Part shown: positions 33,871 through 40,468 of the stretch, one piece after another
Layout of the letters: each line of letters begins with the position of its first letter
How positions within the stretch are numbered: the stretch's first letter is position 1
NCBI GenBank assembly: GCA_020249925.1
Contig: JADCER010000003.1
Location: forward strand, 124,001 to 188,000
Length of the DNA: 64,000 bases
From: Roseomonas sp.
GTDB taxonomy: Bacteria > Pseudomonadota > Alphaproteobacteria > Acetobacterales > Acetobacteraceae
Direction: 5' to 3'
The notes under the pieces: generated by a model
What the model was told of the DNA's origin: nothing
The model's database searches: none
What the model saw: only the letters and a program-made list of their open reading frames with translations
Translations under genes and position numbers: made by a program

Positions 33871-33908
33871 AGGCTGCTGTCGGAAACCGACAACAGCCGC
33901 CTGACCAC
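33871..33908. repeat. Dispersed palindrome, copy 3 (partial)
   Basis: GGCTGCTGTCGG, AAA, CCGACAACAGCC (one mismatch in the stem), followed by a CCTGACCAC flank. It matches the core and one flank of the element at 56355-56408 and directly follows the DUF3297 fragment. Confidence 0.65.
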
Positions 33909-33930
33909 CGGGCCAGACCCCGTTCTATTC

Positions 33931-33958
33931 CCTCACCAGAAACGCTTTCACGGTGAGG
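33931..33958 (-). terminator. Hairpin downstream of the release-factor-like gene
   Basis: CCTCACC (33931-33937) / GGTGAGG (33952-33958), 14-base loop, 18 bases past the stop of the gene to its right. No T-run; weak. Confidence 0.35.
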
Positions 33959-33976
33959 CCGCTTGTGGGCGATCTT

Positions 33977-35098
33977 TCAGACCGGATAACGCAAAATGGC
34001 GGCCAATGCGCCACCGCCTGGGATGTCAGCCGCCCGCGCCGCGATCACACGAGCGCCTGATTGCAGGGCGCGGCGCGTGATCTCGTCGGTGATGCTGTAA
34101 TTGGCGCCATCGGCCTTGCTCGCGAAGACAACGCGGCCATCATCTTCGGCCACTGTGCCGGGGATATCAGCGTCCATGTCCACGACCAACCGGTCAATGG
34201 CGCCAAAAGTAGCGGCACGCGCCGCCATGGCGACATCGCCGGTCGCGCGCCCCTGATCCGCGCGGGTGGCGTAAAGCGCTGCGATGTCTGCGATCTCCTT
34301 CGCGTAGATACCATCAAGCACGGCGCGCGCGGCCCCTGCGAGGTGATGGTCGGGCGTGTGGTCGCCACTGCCCGGGATTACCTCGGCCGCGAGGTGCGGA
34401 TAGCTGCAGACACTGCGGTAGATCGCTGCCAGCGGTTCCGCCGCCACCAGGATCAATGGGCGCTCATGGCCGGACAGGACCGGGCGCAGGGCCTGGTCCA
34501 CAGTGCGGCAGTATCGCGCCATAGTGGCATGTTCGCTTGTGCTTTCCCCGCTCATCATATTGCCGCTGCGTTCGGTGTGGCTACGCCGGCCGAGCGCATG
34601 CGCCGCATCGCGCGGCAAACCGGGCACCTTGATTTCATGTGGCGGCAGGTCTGCCGAAACCTCCACCAGTCGCACTGCCCCCATGCTGATGACCAGCAAA
34701 TAGGCGTGCTGCGGAAAGGTTACAGATCTCAGCAAGGGCTTCAGATGGAAGCGGTCCGAAACCTCGAACAAGGAGACGAGCCGGTTTGGCAGGCGAAAGC
34801 TGCGAATATTCTCCGGCGTCGCAAAAAGGGCGAGGCTATTGGCCTGTTCCGTCCAGAAATCATCGTCGCCGATGATGGCCTCAATGGCTTCCTCAATGGC
34901 GCGGATGCTGCGCTTCGCCGCCCCCGTTCCTTCAACCTTGGCAATGGCGGCTTTCAGCAGATTTTTCAGCTCGATCCGGTCGGCCTGCGCCTCCTGCGTC
35001 AGCGGGGTGGTCGGCAGATAGATCGAAATCGCCGGGCTGCCACGATAGGCGGCCAGTTGTTCTATCTCGTTGCGGGTCGGCAAATCGATGTGAAGCAT
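33977..35098 (-). CDS. Bacterial archaeo-eukaryotic release-factor-like protein (baeRF family 3-like)
   Basis: 373 residues from the ATG at 35098, chosen for AGAGGAACGCA just upstream. N-terminal domain RGSPAISIYLPTTPLTQEAQADRIELKNLLKAAIAKVE, a middle Rossmann-like part (AYLLVISMGAVRLVEVSADLP and RPLILVAAEPLAAIYRSVCSY) and a C-terminal domain (GAIDRLVVDMDADIPG...GVRVIAARAADIPGGGALAAILRYPV-like) follow the layout of eRF1-related bacterial proteins. These are thought to act on ribosomes or in stress; no direct function is known. It lies inside the accessory island. Confidence 0.65.
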   Translation of the reverse strand: MLHIDLPTRNEIEQLAAYRGSPAISIYLPTTPLTQEAQADRIELKNLLKAAIAKVEGTGAAKRSIRAIEEAIEAIIGDDDFWTEQANSLALFATPENIRSFRLPNRLVSLFEVSDRFHLKPLLRSVTFPQHAYLLVISMGAVRLVEVSADLPPHEIKVPGLPRDAAHALGRRSHTERSGNMMSGESTSEHATMARYCRTVDQALRPVLSGHERPLILVAAEPLAAIYRSVCSYPHLAAEVIPGSGDHTPDHHLAGAARAVLDGIYAKEIADIAALYATRADQGRATGDVAMAARAATFGAIDRLVVDMDADIPGTVAEDDGRVVFASKADGANYSITDEITRRALQSGARVIAARAADIPGGGALAAILRYPV

Positions 35099-35542
35099 TG
35101 CGTTCCTCTGAAGATATCGGGAAATGAAGGCCATACAATAATCTGAGCGCATTACAAAGGCAGCATCAGGCTGCGATGCCCCGTCAAGGCACCTGGCCGC
35201 CAGTGGTCCGATCGCCGCTTTCGGTTCCCGACAGCGGCGTGAATCGGCCCACCAAATATACGGCTAGTGGTGCACGGTGGCTTTTTGGGCAGGGGATAGG
35301 TCAGCACGAATCGCACCACGAGTTGGGCCCGATCAAACCTTCCCCCGACGTCTTGGAATGACGCCTCTACCGGAGCAAACGGCGAGAAGAACGATCTTCC
35401 TGGCCGTGCCGTAACTGAGATTGGCGGGTTCAAGCATTGGGCTTTTCCATGCAACATTCATTCGATCCCGCCTGCCCCAATTAGTCACCTGATTTCTTTG
35501 TCATGACTATGGTATTTCCGATACAAATCATGTGGTTGATGG
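35099..35542. other. Gene-poor stretch inside the island
   Basis: About 440 bases with no convincing gene. It holds a copy of the dispersed palindrome (35202-35257) and, toward 35500, the A/T-richer left part of the IS1380 remnant. A minus-strand open frame of 101 codons (35152-35457) runs through the palindrome and has no recognisable family, so it is not called as a gene. Confidence 0.5.
35202..35257. repeat. Dispersed palindrome, copy 2
   Basis: About 56 bases that match 56355-56408 in reverse orientation: outer flanks AGTGGTCCGATCGC and GGCGTGAATCGGCCCACCAAA, and a core of the CGCTGTCGG...CCGAAAGCGG type. Outer and inner parts are both roughly self-complementary, so the whole can form a long stem. 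Confidence 0.7.
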
Positions 35543-35821
35543 TTGAGAGGGGCGTGCTTCTTGCACCACCCGGAGGGTACGCGCCCGCAGCGGGCAGATT
35601 GGGTCAATTTTGACCGCCATGTGCGGGTGGCGTTGCAAGGTGCGCAGATCAGTTCGGACGGCGGTCTGCTGTTGATGCGCGATCTTGATGACGCGTTGGG
35701 CTGTCCGATCTCGCGAAAACAGCATTTCGCGACACCCGACGTGGCGAGAATAGGTGCCATCGTCTTGACGGCTTACTGCGTCAATCGGTGTTCAGGCGAC
35801 TGGCCGGGCAAGAGGATGTGA
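35543..35821 (+). mobile_element. IS1380-type transposase remnant (N-terminal fragment)
   Basis: 92 codons. The part FDRHVRVALQGAQISSDGGLLLMRDLDDALG matches the N-terminus of IS1380 family transposases (the hallmark is a QISSDGGLLL-like stretch followed by LD..LG). The frame then runs into unrelated codons and stops, whereas a full transposase has well over 400 residues. The DDE catalytic domain is missing, so it is inactive. It adjoins the right boundary repeat of the island. Confidence 0.7.
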
Positions 35822-35836
35822 ACAACGGACAGTAAC

Positions 35837-35861
35837 ATGCGGCCAGCGCGTAAGCCGCTGG
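35837..35861 (+). repeat. Right copy of the island boundary repeat
   Basis: Repeats the end of the aldo/keto reductase gene (33206-33230) with one mismatch. It is followed after 7 bases by the end of the intact DUF3297 gene, which suggests this is the ancestral junction of the two genes. Confidence 0.75.
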
Positions 35862-35870
35862 CTTGGCGCC

Positions 35871-36113
35871 CTACCGCAAATAAGGCTCCACTGTCCCGGT
35901 CAGCTTCATCGTCAGCGGCTTGCCGCGCCGATCCACGGCCTTGCCGAGGCTGACCCGGACCCAACCTTCCGAGACGCAATATTCCTCCACATTCGTCTTT
36001 TCCTGGCCCTTGAAGCGAATGCCAACGCCACGGCTCAGCAGCGCCTCATCATAAAAGGGGCTGCTTGGGTCATTGGAAAGCCGGTCCGGCAGGGTGGGGG
36101 CGTTTTCGGTCAT
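35871..36113 (-). CDS. DUF3297 family protein
   Basis: 80 residues from the ATG at 36113. Contains NDPSSPFYDEALLSRGVGIRFKGQEKTNVEEYCVSEGWVRV and RRGKPLTMKLTGTVEPYLR, the complete DUF3297 domain. A small cytosolic protein of unknown function, common in alpha- and gammaproteobacteria. Its 3' end (35871-35934) is duplicated at 33805-33870. Upstream codons to 36197 are not family sequence. Confidence 0.85.
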   Translation of the reverse strand: MTENAPTLPDRLSNDPSSPFYDEALLSRGVGIRFKGQEKTNVEEYCVSEGWVRVSLGKAVDRRGKPLTMKLTGTVEPYLR

Positions 36114-36229
36114 GCTAAAGCTCCAGGCGCGGTGTTTGCCCGAGAGCCGCGGCGAAGGCAACGCCATGCGATTGACCGGGCCGCGGCAAGAACGCAATTT
36201 CCAAGCAAGACCAACCCAAGGATGGTTCC

Positions 36230-37396
36230 GTGCAGTATTCGCTGACCGAAGCGCAATTAGAACTCCGCGCGCAGATCCTGAAACTCTGCGCCGATTTTGG
36301 CGATGATTACTGGCTGAGGATTGATCAGGAAGCGCGTTTCCCAGAGGAATTCTACCGCGCGGTCGCCGCCGGCGGCTGGCTTGGCATCGCGATGCCCGAG
36401 GAATTTGGCGGTGCAGGTTTGGGGATTTCGGAAGCGACCGTCATGATGCAGGCGGTGGCGGAAAGCGGCGCCTGCATGTCCGGCGCTTCTGCCATTCATA
36501 TGAACATCTTCGGGCTGAACCCGGTCGTGGTGTTTGGCTCGCCCGCGCAAAAGCAGCGCTTTCTGCCGCCGCTGATCGAAGGGCGCGAAAAAGCCTGTTT
36601 CGGCGTGACCGAGCCCAATACCGGCCTGAACACCACGGAACTCAAGACGCGCGCCGAAAAGCGCGGGGATCGCTATGTCATCAACGGGCAAAAGATCTGG
36701 ATTTCCACGGCGCAGGTGGCGGACCGCATCCTGCTGCTGGCGCGCACCACGCCGCTTGATCAGGTGAAGCGCAAGACCGATGGGCTGACGCTGTTCTACA
36801 CCAAGCTGGATCGCGCCAAGGTTGAGGTACGGCTTATCCACAAAATGGGCCGGCACGGGGTTGATTCGAACATGCTGTTCTTCGATGGGCTGGAAGTGCC
36901 GGAAGAAGACCGCATCGGCGCGGAAGGGGAGGGCTTTCGCCTGATCCTCCATGGCCTCAACCCTGAGCGTATCCTGATTGCGGGGGAAGCTGTCGGCATT
37001 GGCCAGGCAGCGCTGAGCAGGGCCGCCAATTACGCCCGCACGCGGGAAGTGTTTGGCCGTCCCATTGGCCAGAATCAGGGCATCCAGCACCCGCTCGCGC
37101 GGGTTTGGGCGCAATTGGAAGCCGCCGGCTTGCTGACCATGAAGGCGGCCGCGCTGTATGATTCGGGGCGCGATTGCGGGGCAGAAGCCAATGCCGCGAA
37201 ATATCTGGCGGCCGAAGCGGGTTTTGCTGCAGCGGAAGCCGCCGTACTGACCCATGGCGGCATGGGCTATGCCCAGGAATACCAGGTGGAACGCTATTTC
37301 CGCGAAAGCATGATCCCGCGAATCGCCCCGGTCAGCCGAGAGCTGATCCTGAGCCATATCGCCGAAAAGGTGCTCGGCCTGCCAAAATCCTATTGA
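36230..37396 (+). CDS. Acyl-CoA dehydrogenase family protein without the usual catalytic Glu motif
   Basis: 388 residues with a GTG start at 36230 (GGATGG upstream). ACAD fold: FGVTEPNTGLNTTELKTRAEKRGDRYVINGQKIWIS, RHGVDSNMLFFDGLEVPEEDRIGAEGEGF, RTREVFGRPIGQNQGIQHPLA, and GGMGYAQEYQVERYFRES. Where most ACADs have the catalytic Glu in EGTNEIQ, this protein reads RIAPVSRELILSHIAEKVLG. Proteins of this type form a separate subgroup, so either another residue serves as base or the chemistry differs. It stands alone before the tRNA gene; substrate unknown. Confidence 0.88.
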   Translation: MQYSLTEAQLELRAQILKLCADFGDDYWLRIDQEARFPEEFYRAVAAGGWLGIAMPEEFGGAGLGISEATVMMQAVAESGACMSGASAIHMNIFGLNPVVVFGSPAQKQRFLPPLIEGREKACFGVTEPNTGLNTTELKTRAEKRGDRYVINGQKIWISTAQVADRILLLARTTPLDQVKRKTDGLTLFYTKLDRAKVEVRLIHKMGRHGVDSNMLFFDGLEVPEEDRIGAEGEGFRLILHGLNPERILIAGEAVGIGQAALSRAANYARTREVFGRPIGQNQGIQHPLARVWAQLEAAGLLTMKAAALYDSGRDCGAEANAAKYLAAEAGFAAAEAAVLTHGGMGYAQEYQVERYFRESMIPRIAPVSRELILSHIAEKVLGLPKSY

Positions 37397-37403
37397 AGGG
37401 GCA

Positions 37404-37478
37404 TGGTGGGCGCGACAGGGATTGAACCTGTGACCCTTCGCGTGTGAAGCGAATGCTCTACCGCTGAGCTACGCGCCC
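37404..37478 (-). tRNA. tRNA-Val (anticodon CAC)
   Basis: On the minus strand the acceptor stem GGGCGCG pairs with CGCGCCC, followed by A and an encoded CCA (37406-37404). D-arm GCTCAGCGGTAGAGC, anticodon stem-loop TTCGC-TTCACAC-GCGAA with anticodon CAC, and T-arm with GGTTCAATCC are all in place. Total 75 bases including CCA. It is the only RNA gene recognised in the window. Confidence 0.95.
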
Positions 37479-37581
37479 GACCTTGGCTTGCTTTAGGGGC
37501 GTAAGGGCGGGCCCGTCAAGCTTGAACGCCGTACTGGATATTTTGCCCAGGCCGGAAAGAAAATATTTTAGTTTCCCCGGT

Positions 37582-37614
37582 ATTTCTTTGGCCCATCGCC
37601 CGAGCCAAAGAAAT
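37582..37614 (+). promoter_or_regulatory. Hairpin sequestering the sulfotransferase start codon
   Basis: Perfect 11-base inverted repeat: ATTTCTTTGGC (37582-37592) and GCCAAAGAAAT (37604-37614), 11-base loop. The right arm holds the would-be ribosome-binding purines and the first two bases of the ATG at 37613. In the message it would hide the start site. Confidence 0.6.
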
Positions 37615-38392
37615 GAACGCCATATTAAGACAAAATTTCTTAAAAAAACCGGTCAGTGGGCCGATTTTATGTTTTTTTCATTTGCCACGTACCGGCGGCA
37701 CCACCCTTAACCGTGTGTTCAGCTTCGTATTGCGGGAACATGCTGTCTTCCATGCTGACCTTTGCGCCGCATGCGGAGGAGAGGCAGGGCTCGCCGCCGC
37801 GCTCATGACTGATCACCACTTGTATGAGCACATGATGCTGCTGACAGGCCATTACGGTTTGGCCCATCCGCTTATTGGACATGCGCCGCGCCCAATCGCC
37901 ATTGCCGCTGTTTTGCGCCATCCGCTGGAACGAATTGTCTCACTCTTTGATTACATTCGCGGAAGACCTGACCATCCGGATCATGCAGCGCTCAGCCGGC
38001 TTTCGCTCAATCAGGCGCTGGATGCCTTGCCGGCATTCGCCGCGCATTGCCACAATGCGCAATTGCGTTCCCTGTTCAATGCCACAGACCCGAACGGGAT
38101 TGTGGCGGCACTTCAGCGCTACCCCTATTTGCTCGGCCGCATGGATGCCTTGGATGCCTTTGCCCAAAAGCTACTTGGGCTTTTTGGCGTGACGCTTGAA
38201 GGGCCACTGCCACGCGCCAATGAAAGGCCGTTCTTGCCTGGCGTGGCCCCGGCCTGCGCGCAGGCGGATTACGCCACGGCCCTGGCGCGGCTTGAACGCT
38301 ACAACCGGGCAGAGCTTGACTTCTTCGCCCGCCTGCCGCCGATTTTTGCCACCCGCCCCAAAGCGGCCTTGGCTGAACAAAGTGCCGCCTGA
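37613..38392 (+). CDS. Sulfotransferase family 2-like protein
   Basis: 259 residues. The PAPS-binding 5'-phosphosulfate loop is FFHLPRTGGTTL (about 21-32, Arg26-Gly-Gly), and the 3'-phosphate motif is LRHPLERIVSLF at 101-112; both are diagnostic of the Sulfotransfer_2 group. It would transfer sulfate to a glycan or lipid. A small Cys pair (CAAC) at 51-54 is unusual. There is no strong ribosome site; the start region lies in a hairpin. Nothing nearby encodes PAPS synthesis or polysaccharide export. Confidence 0.8.
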   Translation: MNAILRQNFLKKPVSGPILCFFHLPRTGGTTLNRVFSFVLREHAVFHADLCAACGGEAGLAAALMTDHHLYEHMMLLTGHYGLAHPLIGHAPRPIAIAAVLRHPLERIVSLFDYIRGRPDHPDHAALSRLSLNQALDALPAFAAHCHNAQLRSLFNATDPNGIVAALQRYPYLLGRMDALDAFAQKLLGLFGVTLEGPLPRANERPFLPGVAPACAQADYATALARLERYNRAELDFFARLPPIFATRPKAALAEQSAA

Positions 38393-38426
38393 CAGATTTT
38401 TCTTCCAGTGCCACTTCTGCTACCAG

Positions 38427-39200
38427 ATGCCGATGCGTTTTTTTCTGAAGCCATGCCTTGGCCTTATCCTGGCTTGCGCACCGGCCGGAATTTCCCCGGC
38501 AAGGGCGGTGGAGGCGGTTTATCAGGTCACCCAAACCGGGATCGCCGTGGTCGAGATCACTGCCCAGTTTGAAGCTCGTCCAGATGGCTATTGGATGCGC
38601 TCTGTCAGCCGCGCCATTGGCATTGGCCGGCTTTTCGCCCCGCATGAAATCCGATCCGAGGTGGAAGGCGCCTGGCGTGCGGAAGGCGTGGCGCCGCAGC
38701 GCTTCCAGGCAGAAGGGAATTGGCGCGGCGATGCCAGGCGCACGGTCATGCTCTATCGGGAAGGCATGCCCCAGGCGCTTGAGCTGCAACCGCCTGAGGG
38801 CGCCACCAATGAACCCGTCCCCCTGCCGGCGCGGCGGGGCGCGATTGATGGGCTTTCAGCCTTTGCGCTGATGTCGCGTACCGTGGCGCAAACCGGCCGC
38901 TGCGACCTGACGGGCCCGATTTTTGATGGCAGGCGGCGGCTGGATTGGTCATCGCGCACCATCGGGTCAGTGCGCGTCACCCATGCGGGGAAGGAGATCG
39001 AGTCCCTGCAATGCGGGCTGGAAAGCCGGCTGGTGGCGGGGGTGCGCCATGGCGATGATCCCGCCCGCGCGACCCAGCCGCGCCCGGCCACGGCCTGGCT
39101 TGCCACGGTGGATCACCGCCTGCCGCCCATCCCGATCCGGGTGGAATTCCCGAGCACGATTTTCGGCACCATGCGCATGGAATTGCAGCGCCTTAGGTAG
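38427..39200 (+). CDS. DUF3108 family periplasmic protein
   Basis: 257 residues from the ATG at 38427 (an alternative Met is 2 codons on). Signal peptide about 1-27 (ACAPAGISPARA). Mature domain EAVYQVTQTGIAVVEITAQFEARPDGYWMRSVSRAIGIGRLF, then MSRTVAQTGRCDLTGPIFDGRRRLDW and a closing PIPIRVEFPSTIFGTMRMEL fit DUF3108, a beta-rich envelope domain of unknown role. Two Cys could form a disulfide. The gene starts 34 bases after the sulfotransferase, possibly co-transcribed. It converges on the HAD phosphatase. Confidence 0.75.
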   Translation: MPMRFFLKPCLGLILACAPAGISPARAVEAVYQVTQTGIAVVEITAQFEARPDGYWMRSVSRAIGIGRLFAPHEIRSEVEGAWRAEGVAPQRFQAEGNWRGDARRTVMLYREGMPQALELQPPEGATNEPVPLPARRGAIDGLSAFALMSRTVAQTGRCDLTGPIFDGRRRLDWSSRTIGSVRVTHAGKEIESLQCGLESRLVAGVRHGDDPARATQPRPATAWLATVDHRLPPIPIRVEFPSTIFGTMRMELQRLR

Positions 39201-39205
39201 CGGCT

Positions 39206-39853
39206 TCAGCCCAAAAGGCTGCGCAGCCCCGCCACATCCAGGGCAATCGGCGCACCGCCCGCCATGCTTTGCGGGCCATAGCCCCAGCCCGCGAAAATCG
39301 CGCGCACGCCAGCGCCACGCGCCGCCAGCATGTCATTGGCATGATCGCCAATCATCACCGCCTGATCGGGCGCCGCACCTGCAGCGGCAAGCGTTGCGCG
39401 CAAATGCCCCGGATCGGGCTTGCGCATGGGGAAGCTATCGCCCCCGCCAAGCGCGCTGAAATGACGGTCCAGCCCAAGGCCCGAGAGCAAAACCCGCGCC
39501 GCCGCTTCCGGCTTATTGGTGCAAACCGCGAGCCGCCAGCCGCTGGCCTGCAAGGCGCTCAGCAATTCGGGAATACCGGCGAAGGGCTGGGTCAGCACGG
39601 CGGCATTCGCCTCATAATCCGTCATGAAATGATCAAAACTGGCCTCATCCAACGTGATGCCACGCGCGGCATGGGCGCGTTCCAGCAGCACGCGCACGCC
39701 ATCGCCGATCATCCCGACAACCTCGGCCCGCGCAAAGCCTGGCAGGCGGCGGCGTGCCATCAGCCGATCAAGCGCGGCATGGATATCGGGCGCGCTATCC
39801 ACCAGCGTGCCATCCAGATCAAACACCGCGCAACGGCGCGCGAAATCAGGCAT
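39206..39853 (-). CDS. gph: HAD family phosphatase, phosphoglycolate phosphatase-like
   Basis: 215 residues from the ATG at 39853. HAD motif I FDLDGTLVDS with nucleophile Asp12 and acid Asp14; motif II AVCTNKP; motif III Lys in RKPDPGHL; motif IV GDHANDMLAARGAGVRAIFAGWGYG. The alpha-helical cap following motif I is that of Gph, which clears 2-phosphoglycolate; other small phosphate esters are possible. It overlaps the upstream DUF1178 gene by 8 bases, so the two are coupled. Confidence 0.85.
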   Translation of the reverse strand: MPDFARRCAVFDLDGTLVDSAPDIHAALDRLMARRRLPGFARAEVVGMIGDGVRVLLERAHAARGITLDEASFDHFMTDYEANAAVLTQPFAGIPELLSALQASGWRLAVCTNKPEAAARVLLSGLGLDRHFSALGGGDSFPMRKPDPGHLRATLAAAGAAPDQAVMIGDHANDMLAARGAGVRAIFAGWGYGPQSMAGGAPIALDVAGLRSLLG

Positions 39854-40355
39854 CGGAAGGCGGCACCCAGGGGATGCGCGCAATGTCAATCCCTTCTTCG
39901 CGGAGCGCCTCGGCCTCATCCTCACTGGCTTCGCCGAAGATGCCGCGCGCTTCGGCTTCACCGTGATGGATCTTGCGCGCTTCCTCGGCGAAATCGGCGC
40001 CGACATAATCGCAATTCTTTTCGATTTCGGTGCGCATGTGGCGCAGCATGGCACGGAGTTCCGCCGGCATGGCGGCGAGTACTGCCGCGGGCAGGGCAGG
40101 GGGCGTGGGGGCCGGGGCCGGCGGTGGCGCGGCTGGTTCAGCCGCGGGCGTGGGCGGCGCCTCGGCCTTCGCATTGCGGGCCGGGCGGCCCTTTTTCGGA
40201 ATCGCGGGCGCCATCAGGCGCTTGGCCACCTTGGTCGGGCCGCAATGGGGGCATTCCACAAGCCCCGCGGCCGCCAGCTTGTCAAAAGCCGCGCTATCCT
40301 TGAACCAGCCATCGAATTCATGCGCCTGATCGCAGCGCAATTCGTAGCGGATCAT
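39846..40355 (-). CDS. DUF1178 family protein
   Basis: 169 residues. N-terminal MIRYELRCDQAHEFDGWFKDSAAFDKLAAAGLVECPHCG has Cys8 and the Cys35/Cys38 pair, a small zinc-ribbon-like motif typical of DUF1178, followed by a Pro/Ala-rich linker (about 60-85) and a helical C-terminus ending ARIPWVPPSDA. Function unknown. Overlaps the following gph-like gene by 8 bases. The ATG follows the hairpin region downstream of the large RTX gene. Confidence 0.85.
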   Translation of the reverse strand: MIRYELRCDQAHEFDGWFKDSAAFDKLAAAGLVECPHCGPTKVAKRLMAPAIPKKGRPARNAKAEAPPTPAAEPAAPPPAPAPTPPALPAAVLAAMPAELRAMLRHMRTEIEKNCDYVGADFAEEARKIHHGEAEARGIFGEASEDEAEALREEGIDIARIPWVPPSDA

Positions 40356-40403
40356 GGCCTGATCACCCTGTCATTACCTGCATGTGTCATCGCACTGTAA
40401 TTT

Positions 40404-40426
40404 GGCACTCCGGCGCGCCGAGTGCC
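40404..40426. terminator. Hairpin between the large RTX gene and the DUF1178 gene
   Basis: GGCACTC (40404-40410) / GAGTGCC (40420-40426) with a 9-base self-complementary middle. On the plus strand TTCTTTTT follows 12 bases later. It lies downstream of the RTX gene stop and is the only candidate for ending that transcript. Confidence 0.45.
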
Positions 40427-40468
40427 AGGGGGCGGGCTTCTTTTTGTGGCGTTGCCTTGGTTAGGGTC

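Noticed and set aside
34061-35146. Plus-strand open frame of 361 codons opposite the release-factor-like gene
   Set aside because: Antisense to a protein with recognisable domains and a good ribosome site; the frame itself resembles nothing known.
35152-35457. Minus-strand open frame of 101 codons
   Set aside because: It runs through the dispersed palindrome, lacks a ribosome site and has no recognisable family.
37404-37478. The tRNA gene as integration site of a genomic island
   Set aside because: No integrase gene and no second copy of the tRNA 3' end found in the window; the island at 33-36 kb uses other repeats.
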